Part shown: positions 38,207-48,763 of the stretch, one piece after another | Position numbering within the stretch: position 1 is the first letter of the stretch | Layout: each line of letters starts with the position of its first letter | NCBI GenBank assembly: GCA_902612965.1 | Contig: CACMFN010000002.1 | Coordinates: 140,040-204,039, forward strand | Length of the DNA stretch: 64,000 nt | Direction: 5' to 3' | Source of the DNA: an uncultured SAR116 cluster alpha proteobacterium | GTDB taxonomy: Bacteria; Pseudomonadota; Alphaproteobacteria; Puniceispirillales; GCA-002684695 | The notes under the pieces: generated by a model | What the model was told of the DNA's origin: nothing | The model's input: the letters and a program-made list of their open reading frames with translations, nothing else | Databases searched by the model: none | Translations under genes and position numbers: made by a program

Positions 38207-39234
38207 AAATCAAAGAATATTTAATAGACAATTATTTGTTAAATCCTGAGGATAAAATCAATCTATTTTTTTTTATTGGTCCAGATTCAGGATTAACAGA
38301 TCAGAGGGTAAAAACACTTTGTAAAACTTTCAATATTGATAATAATAATCCATTTAATGTCTCAAAAATCGACCAAAATGAGTTAGAAAAAAATCCTACC
38401 AAACTTTTAGATGAGGCATTAACTTATTCTCCAGACACCGAAAAAAGATTTGTTTTTCTTAAAATATATAGCGAGAACATTCCTACAAGTGTAGTAAAGT
38501 CAATTAAAATCTTAATTAGTCATTTCCCATTAAAAGATACAAAAGTTATAATATCTGCTCGAAATTTAACCCTTACATTACCACTTGTAAAAGAAATAAA
38601 TGACAATGTTTATTGCAATACAGTTGTCAGCTATCAGAAAAGTGCTAGGAGTTTACAAACTGAAATAACTTATGTTTTTTCTCAAGAAGGAATTAAAATA
38701 ACAGATGATGCTCTAAAATTACTGGTATCCAATTTAGGTGATAATCAATTAAACACAAAAAAATCTCTGGATAACATTATATCTTTTGTCTATCCAAGAA
38801 AAACAATTGATTATGAAGACATAATTAAAATTACTCCAAACTCAAAGTTGATTGAAGTAGATGAAACTGTTTTCTCTGTCTTTACTGGAAATCATGTAGA
38901 AACAGCAAATAGTATAGAACTTTTAAATTCATCAGGAGTGTCTGCATTAGAAATAGTTAGGGTTTTTCTCAAATGGTCAATTACATTAAAAGTTGCATGC
39001 GATATTTATAAAAAAACACAGTCAATTGACATTGCCATTAAAGAATCTACGCCTTATGTATTTTGGAAAGTGCGACCAAAATTTGAAGAAAGTATTAGAA
39101 AGTGTGTTAATCTAAACCTTAATAGCATTATAGATCGTCTTTTGACTTTAGAAAAAAAAGTCAAATCATTACCAAGTTTGGATATTTATCTTTTGTCATA
39201 TTCTTTATCAAGACTTTCTAAAATGGTGAAATAA
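38203..39234 (+). CDS. holA: DNA polymerase III subunit delta
   Basis: 343 residues. Clamp-loader subunit that opens the beta sliding clamp. The N-terminal domain contains FFFIGPDSGLTDQRVKTL, the usual GxDxGL-type start. The segments RFVFLKIY and KVIISARNLT match the following strands, and the C-terminal helical collar is complete. The start overlaps the lptE stop by 4 bases. Two glycan-type genes separate it from parB. Confidence 0.9.
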   Translation: MKIKEYLIDNYLLNPEDKINLFFFIGPDSGLTDQRVKTLCKTFNIDNNNPFNVSKIDQNELEKNPTKLLDEALTYSPDTEKRFVFLKIYSENIPTSVVKSIKILISHFPLKDTKVIISARNLTLTLPLVKEINDNVYCNTVVSYQKSARSLQTEITYVFSQEGIKITDDALKLLVSNLGDNQLNTKKSLDNIISFVYPRKTIDYEDIIKITPNSKLIEVDETVFSVFTGNHVETANSIELLNSSGVSALEIVRVFLKWSITLKVACDIYKKTQSIDIAIKESTPYVFWKVRPKFEESIRKCVNLNLNSIIDRLLTLEKKVKSLPSLDIYLLSYSLSRLSKMVK

Positions 39235-39235
39235 A

Positions 39236-40018
39236 ATGATTAAATGTTTTGTGATTAATTTAGATCACAGAAAAGACAGACTAAAAAGAATAAGAAAACA
39301 TCTAAATTCTAATGGATTATATTTTACGAGATTTAGAGCTGTAAATGCACTAGAAACAAATTCAAAAACACTAACTAAAAATATTGTAAAATATGGACCG
39401 CTTGGAAAAATCTCAATTGGAGACATGGCTTGTTTTCAATCCCATTTAATGCTGTGGAAAAAAATATATAAAACTGAAAAAAAACCAGTTTTAGTTTTAG
39501 AAGATGACGCCTGCGTTTCAAAAAGAGGATTTGAACTTTTAAAAAATACTAATTGGATTCCAAAAAATGCCAAAATAATTAAGTGTGAAAGATTTGGGAA
39601 TAAACGACATAGAGTTTTACTTAGTCCAAAATTGAAGTCTATTAATGGATTTCATCTTCATTATTTAATGTCTAAGCATTCTGGCACTGGAGGATATATT
39701 GTCACACCTAATGGTGCAAAGTATTTAGTAGAGAAAAGTATAAATGTGAGTGTCCCTGTTGATCATTTTTTGTTTAATCCAAATAATTCAATAATTTTTA
39801 AGAATCTTATGCCACTCCAACTTTATCCAGCTATTTGCGAACAAGTTGACAACTCATCTGATATACATATACACAGGGAAGATTTTTCATACTTTAGTCT
39901 GTCAGATATACTTAGAGAGTTTAAAAGAGGGTACTATGAAGTTAAATTTCTACCAAAACAACTTTTTCAATTTTTATTTATGAAATACAGATTGAAAAAA
40001 ATTAAAGTTTCAGAATGA
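39236..40018 (+). CDS. Glycosyltransferase family 25 (LPS-type)
   Basis: 260 residues. Begins with CFVINLDHRKDRLKRI, the nucleotide-sugar binding start of GT25, and has FRAVNALE, ACFQSHLMLWKKI and VLVLEDDACVS, with the DxD-like acidic metal site. GT25 enzymes add galactose or glucose to lipooligosaccharide or peptide-linked glycans. Lies 1 base after holA and convergent with the sulfotransferase gene; acceptor unknown. Confidence 0.88.
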   Translation: MIKCFVINLDHRKDRLKRIRKHLNSNGLYFTRFRAVNALETNSKTLTKNIVKYGPLGKISIGDMACFQSHLMLWKKIYKTEKKPVLVLEDDACVSKRGFELLKNTNWIPKNAKIIKCERFGNKRHRVLLSPKLKSINGFHLHYLMSKHSGTGGYIVTPNGAKYLVEKSINVSVPVDHFLFNPNNSIIFKNLMPLQLYPAICEQVDNSSDIHIHREDFSYFSLSDILREFKRGYYEVKFLPKQLFQFLFMKYRLKKIKVSE

Positions 40019-40027
40019 ATTTCTGTC

Positions 40028-41539
40028 CTAAACTAACTTTTTAAAGTATTTCTCAAGGTCAATTTTATAATTCAGCCAAGAGTTAATAGAACTTTTGTAT
40101 ATATTTTCTCTTACCTGAACAGTACTAACTGTTATTACTCTCCTTTTGTTTTTAAAAAAGCTCAAGATCTCGTCATCCCAGTCTAATTGACAATGGTTTA
40201 ATATTTTTTTTGCCTCAATTTCAAAATTATCAACTAATTTTTCATATTTACAATCATATATTTCATCACCAAAAATATTTTTCCAAGACTTCATTATTCT
40301 TGAATATAAGTTATAAAAATTTACTATATTTTTCGGATCGTATGAGTATGAACAAGTATCATTTGCGAAATAACTTTTATAAATTGAGAAACAAGTATCT
40401 CTTTTGTCTCTAATCAGGTGTATTATCTTTGAATTTGGAAACGCAGATTTAATTAGACCAATCCACTTGAAATTACCTGGCATTTTATCAGTAATATAGT
40501 TAGCATTAAAATTTAAATATTTTATTTTTTCATAGTAAAAATTATGAAAGTTTTTGATGTTTTCTTTATTTGGGTTAGAAAGTATTTCAGGCATTCTTAA
40601 TCCAATAGAGCCTCTGTTTTTAAGTAAATAATCTTCAATAAATGAAAGCTCACCACCACCGAAAACATCTTTATGTGTTGATAGTATTTGCTCTACTAGG
40701 CTCGTTCCTGATCTTGGCATCCCTAAAATAAAAATTGGTTCTTTAACTCTTTCTACAAAAGATTGGTTTTTCTTTATAACATCTCTAGAATATGTTTTGT
40801 TTATTTGTTCTGCTATGTGTTTCTCTTTGTTAAAATCAAAATCCAAGCGTTTGTTTTGTTCAAAGTTACCAACTTTATAATATTTAGAACTTTTTTCATA
40901 TAATTTAAGTGTTTCATAAACATTACCTAAACCAAAGCTTAGATTTATTTTTTGTTCCAAGGTAATATTAGGAGTTGTTAATAGTTTTTCCATCTGCTTA
41001 ATATGGCTATCATCTTCAGATGTATATCTTTTTGTTCTTGATAATAATCGGTGATTTTCACCGTCAAAGGGATCTTTCTCTGCTAAATAATTAAAATTTT
41101 CAATTGCGTCTTCAATGTTCCCAATTGAAATATAAAAATTTGCTATATATTTCCTGATTTTCAAATTATCTGGTTCAAGGCGTAATGCCTCTTTAAAATA
41201 TTTTAATGCCTCATTTAATTCGTTTAACTCGGAGTGTACTTTACCTGCTATCAATAATGCTTTTGGGTTTTTAAAAAAAATTTTTGCATGCATTTGAAAA
41301 TAATACTTTGCGCATGCAAATTTTTGTTCATTAAAAATATTTTCTAACTTTAAAACACTTGGGTTTTTATCAATAATTTGATTTTTTATTAATATTTTTT
41401 TTATAAACTTGAGAAATTTTATTGGTGATATTTTATTTTTTATATTGTCATCCGCAATTTTAATTGCTAGCTCAATTTTACCTTCACTTAAAAACTTATC
41501 TATATTAAGTAATTGATTTTGTTTGTTTTTTTTAGACAT
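40028..41539 (-). CDS. TPR-repeat sulfotransferase
   Basis: About 503 residues. The N-terminal half carries TPR repeats (LNEALKYFKEALRLEPDNL, IEDAIENFNYLAEKDPFDG). The C-terminal sulfotransferase domain has the PAPS-binding loop ILGMPRSGTSLVEQI near residue 270 and the 3'-phosphate motif IHLIRDKRDTCFSIY near residue 375. It probably sulfates a surface glycan or protein. I chose ATG at 41539 (8-base overlap with parB stop) over TTG at 41551. Such proteins are frequent in marine Alphaproteobacteria, often in several copies. Confidence 0.9.
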   Translation of the reverse strand: MSKKNKQNQLLNIDKFLSEGKIELAIKIADDNIKNKISPIKFLKFIKKILIKNQIIDKNPSVLKLENIFNEQKFACAKYYFQMHAKIFFKNPKALLIAGKVHSELNELNEALKYFKEALRLEPDNLKIRKYIANFYISIGNIEDAIENFNYLAEKDPFDGENHRLLSRTKRYTSEDDSHIKQMEKLLTTPNITLEQKINLSFGLGNVYETLKLYEKSSKYYKVGNFEQNKRLDFDFNKEKHIAEQINKTYSRDVIKKNQSFVERVKEPIFILGMPRSGTSLVEQILSTHKDVFGGGELSFIEDYLLKNRGSIGLRMPEILSNPNKENIKNFHNFYYEKIKYLNFNANYITDKMPGNFKWIGLIKSAFPNSKIIHLIRDKRDTCFSIYKSYFANDTCSYSYDPKNIVNFYNLYSRIMKSWKNIFGDEIYDCKYEKLVDNFEIEAKKILNHCQLDWDDEILSFFKNKRRVITVSTVQVRENIYKSSINSWLNYKIDLEKYFKKLV

Positions 41540-42407
41540 TCTTGTTTTCAAGCTTATCTATTAGACTATTTAACCGGTCTAACGAATTACAGTAAATAGT
41601 AATTTTTGATTTTTGATTTTCTTCTTTAAAATCTATTTTAACATTCAAACCTAGATGATCAGATAGTCTTTTGGAAATAGAAACAATATTTGGATCTATT
41701 TTATTTGGTAATGGTTTTTTTTGACTGAAATTTTTAAGTAACTTTTCAAGATCCCTTACACTAAGACTATCCTTAATTATTATTTGGGCTATCTCTACAG
41801 CATCTTCTCTACCAATTAATAAACGGGCGTGCCCAGCTGACAACTTATTATCTTTAATAAGGCTTAAGATCTTTTCTGGTAGTTTTAAAAGCCTCAAAGA
41901 ATTAGTTATATAAACACGAGATTTACCAACAATTTTTCCAGCACTTTCTTGTGTATAATTATGCTGATTAATTAATTCATTTAAACCCTGAGCCTCTTCA
42001 ATTGCGTTTAAATCTTTTCTTTGTATGTTTTCTATTAAGGACATAACTGATGCTGAATTTTCATCTACATCATTTACAACAATGCATGGAATTTCATGTA
42101 TTTTAGCCATTTGAGCAGCACGCCATCTACGTTCTCCTGCAATAAGATCATAAGAAGACACATTTTTGTCATTAGATTGTGTTACCAAAATTGGACTTAA
42201 AATACCCTTAGACTTAATAGAGTTTGATAAGTCTTCCAAATCATTTACATCAAAATTTTTTCTTGCTTGCCACGATCCTGGTTTTATTTGTTCAACAGGT
42301 ATAATTTTTATATTTTTTCCTTCATTATTAAGCTCAGAAACAACTGAAATATCTTCTCCTAGCAAAGAAGTTAAGCCCCTGCCCAAGCCTGTTTTTTTCT
42401 CTGACAT
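41532..42407 (-). CDS. parB: Chromosome partitioning protein ParB
   Basis: 291 residues, CTPase and parS-binding clamp. Starts with the typical GLGRGLTSLLG; the CTP-binding box GERRWRAAQMA lies near residue 90, followed by ENIQRKDLNAIEEAQG. The helix-turn-helix region is ESAGKIVGKSRVYITNSLRLL, and the C-terminal dimer domain follows. Two parS sites are present at 43771-43786 and 47020-47035. The ATG overlaps the parA stop by one base. Confidence 0.95.
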   Translation of the reverse strand: MSEKKTGLGRGLTSLLGEDISVVSELNNEGKNIKIIPVEQIKPGSWQARKNFDVNDLEDLSNSIKSKGILSPILVTQSNDKNVSSYDLIAGERRWRAAQMAKIHEIPCIVVNDVDENSASVMSLIENIQRKDLNAIEEAQGLNELINQHNYTQESAGKIVGKSRVYITNSLRLLKLPEKILSLIKDNKLSAGHARLLIGREDAVEIAQIIIKDSLSVRDLEKLLKNFSQKKPLPNKIDPNIVSISKRLSDHLGLNVKIDFKEENQKSKITIYCNSLDRLNSLIDKLENKNV

Positions 42408-43180
42408 TATATTTCCTCTTGTAAAATTACTTCTGCTGATAATGCTGCATATGCTTTAGAACCATAGCATTTTGTATCATATAATAAAACTGGCAAGCCA
42501 TGAGATGGCGCTTCTGAAATTCTTACATTCCTAGGAATTACACTTTTATAAACTTTTTCTTTAAGGTGATGTCTTACATCTTTTTCTACTAACGTTGATA
42601 GCTTGTTTCTAGTATCGAACATTGTTAAAACAATACCCTTTAGACTAAGCTTAGTATTTAGGTTTCCTTTAATAAGCTCCATGGTTTTTAACAATTGTGA
42701 CAAACCTTCTAAGGCATAAAACTCACATTGGAGCGGAACAATTACTTCATCAGAAGCAGCCATAGCATTAACAGTTAGCAATCCTAGACTTGGAGGACAA
42801 TCTATCAAAACATAATCAAAATCTATCTTTAATTTTTCAAACGATTTTTTTAATACTAGTTCACGTTTTTGAATGTTTGAAAACTCTATCTCAACAGCAG
42901 ATAAATCAATAGTTGAAGGTATAATTTTTAAATCAGGAATTATTGTATCAAATACACAATCATTAACCTCTGTTTGAGAAGTCATAACTTTATAAATATT
43001 TTTGTCTCTCTCTTTTAAATCTATACCTAAACCTGTTGACGCATTTCCCTGAGGATCAAGATCAACAATCAATATCTTTTTATTAAAAGAAACCATAGCT
43101 GTAGCTAGATTGATTGTTGTAGTTGTTTTGCCTACACCACCTTTTTGATTGGATATGGATATTATTTTTGGTTTTTTCAA
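42407..43180 (-). CDS. parA: Chromosome partitioning ATPase ParA
   Basis: 257 residues. Deviant Walker A KGGVGKTTT at about residues 13-21, switch DLDPQGNASTGLG, and Walker B YVLIDCPPSLGLLT. It moves ParB-parS complexes of the origin across the nucleoid. It has a TTG start at 43180 that overlaps the rsmG stop (TTGA). It is the middle gene of the chain mnmG-rsmG-parA-parB. Confidence 0.96.
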   Translation of the reverse strand: MKKPKIISISNQKGGVGKTTTTINLATAMVSFNKKILIVDLDPQGNASTGLGIDLKERDKNIYKVMTSQTEVNDCVFDTIIPDLKIIPSTIDLSAVEIEFSNIQKRELVLKKSFEKLKIDFDYVLIDCPPSLGLLTVNAMAASDEVIVPLQCEFYALEGLSQLLKTMELIKGNLNTKLSLKGIVLTMFDTRNKLSTLVEKDVRHHLKEKVYKSVIPRNVRISEAPSHGLPVLLYDTKCYGSKAYAALSAEVILQEEI

Positions 43181-43830
43181 TATTTTTCTTCTTTAAATGT
43201 ACATTTAACTATAAAAGATTCTTTGTTTGATAAACTACTATAAGAATCAAAGTTTATTAATATATCATTTTTATTGTTTTGTTTGTTTTTTTTCCAAAAA
43301 ACTTTAGCTTTGTTTATTTCTTCTTTTGCAGCCCTGCCTTTTAGAAAAAAAATTTTTGTTTTTGGAGAAATTACATTAGAAAGAAGAAATAGTGTTTTGT
43401 CTATGGGTGCAAAAGCTCTTGATACAATTGTTTTATCTTGCATGCCTTCTAGATCTTCAACTCTTTTATTTTCTACAACGGCTTGAATATTACACTTTCT
43501 TAGCGCTTCTGTAATAAAAACTGTTTTTTTAAAATCTGATTCGACTAGAACTATATTTTTGTATCCCATAATTCCGAGTATAATTCCTGGCAAGCCAGCT
43601 CCAGATCCAATATCAAAAATCTTTTCATCTTTTGATTTAATAAAGCTTGCTAGCTGGCCACAATCTAAAATGTGCCTTGTCCATGGGTCTCTTAAAGTTG
43701 AAGTGCCAACCAAATTAAGTTTTTCTTGCCAGTCTGAGAGAAGATCTAGATATTTATCAAAGCAAAACATTGTTTCACGTGAAACATTAAGTAAAGAAGC
43801 ACAGTTTTCTCTATTGGAAGTGGCTTCCAT
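43177..43830 (-). CDS. rsmG: 16S rRNA (guanine-527-N7) methyltransferase
   Basis: 217 residues. SAM-binding IFDIGSGAGLPGIIL near residue 70; RHILDCGQLA and IVSRAFAP are family segments. The N-terminal peptide NVSRET is encoded by the DNA of a parS site, an arrangement seen in rsmG of other bacteria. ATG at 43830 shares its A with the mnmG stop (TGATG). Confidence 0.95.
   Translation of the reverse strand: MEATSNRENCASLLNVSRETMFCFDKYLDLLSDWQEKLNLVGTSTLRDPWTRHILDCGQLASFIKSKDEKIFDIGSGAGLPGIILGIMGYKNIVLVESDFKKTVFITEALRKCNIQAVVENKRVEDLEGMQDKTIVSRAFAPIDKTLFLLSNVISPKTKIFFLKGRAAKEEINKAKVFWKKNKQNNKNDILINFDSYSSLSNKESFIVKCTFKEEKY
43771..43786. promoter_or_regulatory. parS centromere site inside rsmG
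   Basis: TGTTTCACGTGAAACA, a perfect 16-base palindrome identical to the universal bacterial parS. It lies within the start of rsmG and codes for part of NVSRET, about 6 kb from the proposed origin and 1.4 kb from parB. Confidence 0.95.
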
Positions 43831-45686
43831 CAAGCAACTTTTCTTTTTATGTGCCTTAAAATTGATAAGATAGCAACTGGTGTGATTCCTGATATTCTAG
43901 ATGCTTGAGATATTGTTTCAGGTTTAATTTTAGAAAGCTTTTCTACTAACTCGTTTGAAAGGCCGCCTATGGATTTAAAATCAATGTCTTTTGGAATTTT
44001 AATCTTTTCATCTTTTTGAAATGCTTTAATATCATTTTCTTGTCTTTTAAGATAACCAGCGTATAGAGCGTCTACTTTAACCTGATTTAATAATTTACTA
44101 TCCATTTTGTCTATATCAGGAAAAACTAATTTTAAATTATTGTAATTAAACGATTTTGATTTCAACAAATCGAAAGCTGATTGTTTTCTACCATCTCTAG
44201 GCAAGGAAACACCTAAATCTCTTAATTCTGAGGATTTTAAAATTAATTTTTTTAATTTTGAGTTTATTTTATTTAAAGCGCGTCTTTTTTTTATAAAATC
44301 AGCATGCCTTTTTTGAGAAACCAAACCATGTAAATACCCCTTCTCTGTTAATCTTTGATCTGCATTGTCAGCTCTTAATAGTAGTCTATACTCCGCTCTT
44401 GAGGTAAACATTCTATATGGCTCTATTACTCCGTGAGTTACTAAGTCATCTATCATTACACCTATATATGCTTCGTCTCTAGTTAAAATAAAATGTTTAT
44501 CATCCTCTAAAGCTATATTAGCTGCATTTATACCTGCTATGAGTCCCTGACCAGCAGCTTCTTCATAACCTGTAGTTCCATTTATCTGACCAGCAAGATA
44601 AAGACCTTTAACGGTTTTTACACTCAATGTTCTATCAAGTGATCTTGGGTCAATATAATCATATTCTATTGCATAACCAAAATCAGTTATTTTAGATTCT
44701 TCCAAACCAGGTATAGTCTTTAGCATTTTAATTTGCACTTCTTCTGGTAGAGCTGTAGATATACCGTTAGGATATACTAATTCTGAATTTAATCCTTCTG
44801 GCTCAAGAAAAATTTGGTGTGAGTTTCTTTCTGGAAATTTAAAAATTTTATCTTCAATAGATGGACAATAGCGAGGTCCTGCACTTTCTATGCTTCCACT
44901 GTAAACAGGTGATAATTTTAAAGACTTATTGATTAAATCCTGAGTTTTTTCAGTTGTCCTTGTAATTGCACAATCTATTTGTTTTTGATTAATTTGCTTT
45001 GTAAGAAAAGAAAATGGTGTGGGTATCTTATCCCCAGGTTGCTTTTCAAGTTCTTCCCATTTTATTGTTCTTTTTAATATTCTTGGTGGTGTGCCTGTTT
45101 TTAAACGACTTGTTTTTAATCCTAATTCTTTAAGATTTTCTGTAAGGCCATTAACAGCAGGTTCGTTTAAACGACCTGCCTTAACCTTTTTTGATCCAAT
45201 ATGAATTAACCCACCTAAAAATGTACCAGTTGTCAATATAACCGCCTTGCAATCTATTTGGTTGCCATCGAGACATACAACACTTTTAATTGAGTTATTT
45301 TTAAATTTTAATTTACAGACAGTGCCTTCGATGACCTTAATATAATTAAAAGAACTGATAATATTATTTACTGACCTTGCGTAAATTAGCCTGTCTGCTT
45401 GCGCTCTTGGGCCTTGAACAGCAGGGCCCTTAGATTGGTTTAGCATTTTGAAATGTATGCCTGATACGTCAATTGCTTTTGCCATAATGCCATCTAAAGC
45501 ATCTATTTCTCTTACAAGATGGCCCTTACCCAAGCCTCCTATAGCTGGATTACAGGACATTTGTCCTATTGTTTCTTTGTTAGTGGTTAAGAGACAAACA
45601 GATACGTTCTTTCTTGCAGCTGCACAAGCTGCCTCTGAGCCTGCATGCCCTCCTCCTACAACAATTACATCAAAATATGGTTTCAT
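43830..45686 (-). CDS. mnmG: tRNA uridine-5-carboxymethylaminomethyl modification enzyme MnmG (GidA)
   Basis: About 618 residues. FAD-binding [19 protein letters not shown] at the start, then [31 protein letters not shown] and the [19 protein letters not shown] motif. With MnmE it modifies wobble U34 of tRNAs. ATG at 45686 overlaps the mnmE stop as ATGA and has AGGAAA before it, so I prefer it to the TTG at 45698. Confidence 0.97.
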   Translation of the reverse strand: MKPYFDVIVVGGGHAGSEAACAAARKNVSVCLLTTNKETIGQMSCNPAIGGLGKGHLVREIDALDGIMAKAIDVSGIHFKMLNQSKGPAVQGPRAQADRLIYARSVNNIISSFNYIKVIEGTVCKLKFKNNSIKSVVCLDGNQIDCKAVILTTGTFLGGLIHIGSKKVKAGRLNEPAVNGLTENLKELGLKTSRLKTGTPPRILKRTIKWEELEKQPGDKIPTPFSFLTKQINQKQIDCAITRTTEKTQDLINKSLKLSPVYSGSIESAGPRYCPSIEDKIFKFPERNSHQIFLEPEGLNSELVYPNGISTALPEEVQIKMLKTIPGLEESKITDFGYAIEYDYIDPRSLDRTLSVKTVKGLYLAGQINGTTGYEEAAGQGLIAGINAANIALEDDKHFILTRDEAYIGVMIDDLVTHGVIEPYRMFTSRAEYRLLLRADNADQRLTEKGYLHGLVSQKRHADFIKKRRALNKINSKLKKLILKSSELRDLGVSLPRDGRKQSAFDLLKSKSFNYNNLKLVFPDIDKMDSKLLNQVKVDALYAGYLKRQENDIKAFQKDEKIKIPKDIDFKSIGGLSNELVEKLSKIKPETISQASRISGITPVAILSILRHIKRKVA

Positions 45687-47014
45687 TTTCCTATGCAAAA
45701 ATTTTTAAACAAATTATCAAGAACTTCTTCTACTCCTACTGACCCTGTTATTTTTCCAATTAAGGTTAATGAGTGTCTAATATCTTCAGCAACAAGTTCT
45801 GGCGATTTTTCAATATCTTTTACTTGAATACTATTCAAACACTCAAGAATTTTTTTAGTTATTTTAATGTGCCTATCTCTAAATATGATAGGGTTATCTC
45901 CTTTATTAACAACTGAATCAATTTTTTCTTTAAGTGTTTTTGTAAAAGTATCTAAATTTTCTCCAGTTTTAGTTGATATATTTATTTCATTTGAACTTTT
46001 TATTATTTTTCTTTTTTTTAAATCTGATTTGTTTATTAAGTCAATCGTAAATCTACTAACTACAGGAATTTCAGATAATTTTTCCTTCCAATTATGATCA
46101 TTTCCATCAACAACCCTTATTTGAATATCAGATATCTTTAAGAGTTCCGTTGCTCTTTTTATACCCTCTATTTCAATTTCATTATTTGTTTTATGGAGTC
46201 CTGCTGTATCATATATGTTCACGCAAACCCCGTTCATATCAACAGTTGAACAAACTATGTCTCTAGTTGTTCCTGGATGTGCACTTACAATTGAAATATT
46301 TTCGTCTAATAAACAGTTTATGAGAGATGATTTTCCTGCGTTTGGAGGACCAGAAACAACAACTTTTACTCCCTCTTTGATTTTTTTTGAAAACTCAGCC
46401 TTTTCAATTGCAACCAATAAATTTTTTTTTATTTTATTGAGCTTTTTTTCAAAAGTGGAAATGGTGTTAGCGGGCAGCTCTTCATCTGAAAAATCAATAG
46501 ATGTTTCTAGATAAGAACTTATTTCAATTAACTCATCTCTCCAATCAAATAATTTTGAGGAAACAGAACCCATAAAAGCTAATTGGGCTCGTTTTCTTTG
46601 AGTTTCAGTTGAAGCTTCTAACAAATCATCTAAACCCTCCACTTGTAGTAAGTCGATTTTGTCGTTTTGAAGAGAACGCTTTGTAAATTCACCTGGTTCT
46701 GCTTCTCTAACATGTTTTATTTTATCGAGTTCTAATTCAATTTTTTTTATAATGGAAATACTACCATGAACGTGAAACTCAACAACGTCCTCACCAGTTG
46801 GTGAGTGCGGTTTAGAGAAAAACAGAATTAGACCTTGATCTATAAACTCACCATTTGAATCATAAATATTTCTGAGGTTGATTTCTTTCGCCTTTACTCG
46901 CTTTTTAAGGAACTTTTTTAATATTATTTTAACCTGGGGTCCGGATACTCTAACTATAGATATAGCTGTTTTTTGGTATTTTGTTAATGATGCGTATATT
47001 GTTTCTTTAATCAT
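45683..47014 (-). CDS. mnmE: tRNA modification GTPase MnmE (TrmE)
   Basis: 443 residues. The N-terminal tetrahydrofolate-binding domain begins with ETIYASLT. The G domain has [12 protein letters not shown] (G1) and DTAGLHKT (G3). The C-terminal CIGK supplies the conserved catalytic Cys. Works as a complex with MnmG, whose gene follows with a 4-base overlap. The ATG lies 5 bases past the second parS site. Confidence 0.97.
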   Translation of the reverse strand: MIKETIYASLTKYQKTAISIVRVSGPQVKIILKKFLKKRVKAKEINLRNIYDSNGEFIDQGLILFFSKPHSPTGEDVVEFHVHGSISIIKKIELELDKIKHVREAEPGEFTKRSLQNDKIDLLQVEGLDDLLEASTETQRKRAQLAFMGSVSSKLFDWRDELIEISSYLETSIDFSDEELPANTISTFEKKLNKIKKNLLVAIEKAEFSKKIKEGVKVVVSGPPNAGKSSLINCLLDENISIVSAHPGTTRDIVCSTVDMNGVCVNIYDTAGLHKTNNEIEIEGIKRATELLKISDIQIRVVDGNDHNWKEKLSEIPVVSRFTIDLINKSDLKKRKIIKSSNEINISTKTGENLDTFTKTLKEKIDSVVNKGDNPIIFRDRHIKITKKILECLNSIQVKDIEKSPELVAEDIRHSLTLIGKITGSVGVEEVLDNLFKNFCIGK

Positions 47015-47019
47015 CCTCT

Positions 47020-47035
47020 TGTTTCACGTGAAACA
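47020..47035. promoter_or_regulatory. parS centromere site between mnmE and rho
   Basis: TGTTTCACGTGAAACA, same perfect palindrome as at 43771-43786. It fills most of the 23-base gap between rho and mnmE, about 2.8 kb from the proposed origin. Confidence 0.95.
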
Positions 47036-47037
47036 TT

Positions 47038-48303
47038 TTAGCTATTCATTTGAGTAAAGAAGTCTTCATTATTTTTAGCTGTTTTTAATTTATCTAACAA
47101 AAACTCCATTGCATCAACGGGTCCCATTTGCATTAAAACTCTTCTGAGAACCCACATCTTTGTTAAAGTGGCTTTCTCAACTAGTAACTCTTCTTTTCTT
47201 GTTCCCGATCTTGTTATATCTATTGCGGGGAAAGTTCTCTTGTCTGCCAATTTGCGATCTAATATAACCTCACTATTACCAGTTCCTTTAAACTCTTCAA
47301 ATATAACTTCATCCATTCTTGAACCTGTTTCAATAAGGGCAGTGGCTATAATTGTTAAAGAACCACCCTCTTCAATGTTTCTAGCTGCACCAAAAAATCT
47401 TTTTGGCCTTTGTAATGCGTTAGCATCAACCCCACCTGTAAGAACTTTTCCAGAACTTGGAACAACAGTATTGTAAGCACGAGCTAGTCTTGTAATAGAA
47501 TCTAGTAATATAATTACGTCTCTCTTATGCTCAACTAGTCTTTTTGCTTTTTCTATAACAATATCTGTGATTTGAACGTGCCTTGAAGCTGGTTCGTCAA
47601 AAGTAGAAGATATTACTTCACCATTAACTGACCTCTGCATGTCTGTTACTTCTTCTGGCCTTTCATCTATGAGTAAAACTAGTAAATAAGTCTCTGGATG
47701 ATTTTCAGAGATAGCTTTAGCTATTGATTGAAGCATTACTGTTTTACCTGTTCTTGGGGGTGCAACTATTAGTGCACGTTGCCCTTTCCCAAAAGGTGAA
47801 ATTAAATCAATAACTCTTGGTATAAAGTCCTTCTCTTTTTTTGTTGGATCTTCATCTATTTCCAACTTTATTTTTTGGTCAGGATAAAGAGGTGTTAAAT
47901 TGTCGAAATTAATACGCTGTTTTACTTGTTCAGGATCCTCAAAGTTAATTGATTTTACTTTCAACAAAGCGAAGTATCGTTCCCCATCTTTTGGGGCTCT
48001 TATTTGTCCTTCTACAGTATCACCTGTTCGAAGACCAAATTTTCTTACCTGGTTAGGTGAAACATAGATGTCATCTGGCCCCGGTAAATAGTTTGCTTCA
48101 GGAGCGCGTAAAAATCCGAAGCCATCGCTTAATACTTCAAGAACACCTGTTCCATATATTGCAACTTCGTTCTTAGCAAGCCTTTTTAAAACAGAAAAGA
48201 GAATATCTTGCTTCCTCAAAGTACTAGCGTTTTCTATTTCTAATTCTTCAGCATATTTTAAAAGATCAGCGGGCGATTTACTTTTCAACTCTTGTAGGTG
48301 CAT
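47038..48303 (-). CDS. rho: Transcription termination factor Rho
   Basis: 421 residues, hexameric RNA helicase. N-terminal Rho domain, the cold-shock-like RNA-binding fold with [20 protein letters not shown], Walker [13 protein letters not shown], Walker [17 protein letters not shown] and Q-loop [10 protein letters not shown] are all present. Normal size; no large inserted disordered domain. ATG start. Confidence 0.98.
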   Translation of the reverse strand: MHLQELKSKSPADLLKYAEELEIENASTLRKQDILFSVLKRLAKNEVAIYGTGVLEVLSDGFGFLRAPEANYLPGPDDIYVSPNQVRKFGLRTGDTVEGQIRAPKDGERYFALLKVKSINFEDPEQVKQRINFDNLTPLYPDQKIKLEIDEDPTKKEKDFIPRVIDLISPFGKGQRALIVAPPRTGKTVMLQSIAKAISENHPETYLLVLLIDERPEEVTDMQRSVNGEVISSTFDEPASRHVQITDIVIEKAKRLVEHKRDVIILLDSITRLARAYNTVVPSSGKVLTGGVDANALQRPKRFFGAARNIEEGGSLTIIATALIETGSRMDEVIFEEFKGTGNSEVILDRKLADKRTFPAIDITRSGTRKEELLVEKATLTKMWVLRRVLMQMGPVDAMEFLLDKLKTAKNNEDFFTQMNS

Positions 48304-48336
48304 ATTATTCCTAAATTTTATGGGGAGTATTTTAAC

Positions 48337-48762
48337 CTAGAATGGCTTGATGATTATAAGTAACACAATTAATACCATAATACAAGCAGGTACTTCATTC
48401 CATATTCTATAATACGTGTCTGTTTTAGTTCTAGTGTCAATTTCTAATTCTTTATACATTTTTGAGTATTTACCATGGATGTATCCCATCAGAATTACTA
48501 AGATTACTTTTACTTGGAAATAAAGTTCGAATATCAAATAATAATTTAGGTATATCATTAGTAAACCTGAACCAAATACGGCTGCTATTGATGGTAGCAT
48601 TATTGCTTTTAATAACCTGCGTTCCATTATTTTAAACGTTTCGGACTGTATTGAATTTATCTCAGACAATGAATGATAAACAAAAAGTCTAGGGAGATAT
48701 AATAAACCTGCCATCCATGTAATGACTGATATTATGTGAAGCGATTTAATAATGAGATACAT
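48337..48762 (-). CDS. hemJ: Protoporphyrinogen IX oxidase HemJ
   Basis: 141 residues with four predicted membrane helices. Contains SLHIISVITWMAGLLYLPRL with the conserved His near residue 9, and the segment IMERRLLKAIMLPS. HemJ replaces HemG/HemY in most Alphaproteobacteria. It lies 1 base from hemE, forming a haem-synthesis pair, and 33 bases before rho. Confidence 0.92.
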   Translation of the reverse strand: MYLIIKSLHIISVITWMAGLLYLPRLFVYHSLSEINSIQSETFKIMERRLLKAIMLPSIAAVFGSGLLMIYLNYYLIFELYFQVKVILVILMGYIHGKYSKMYKELEIDTRTKTDTYYRIWNEVPACIMVLIVLLIIIKPF

Positions 48763-48763
48763 A

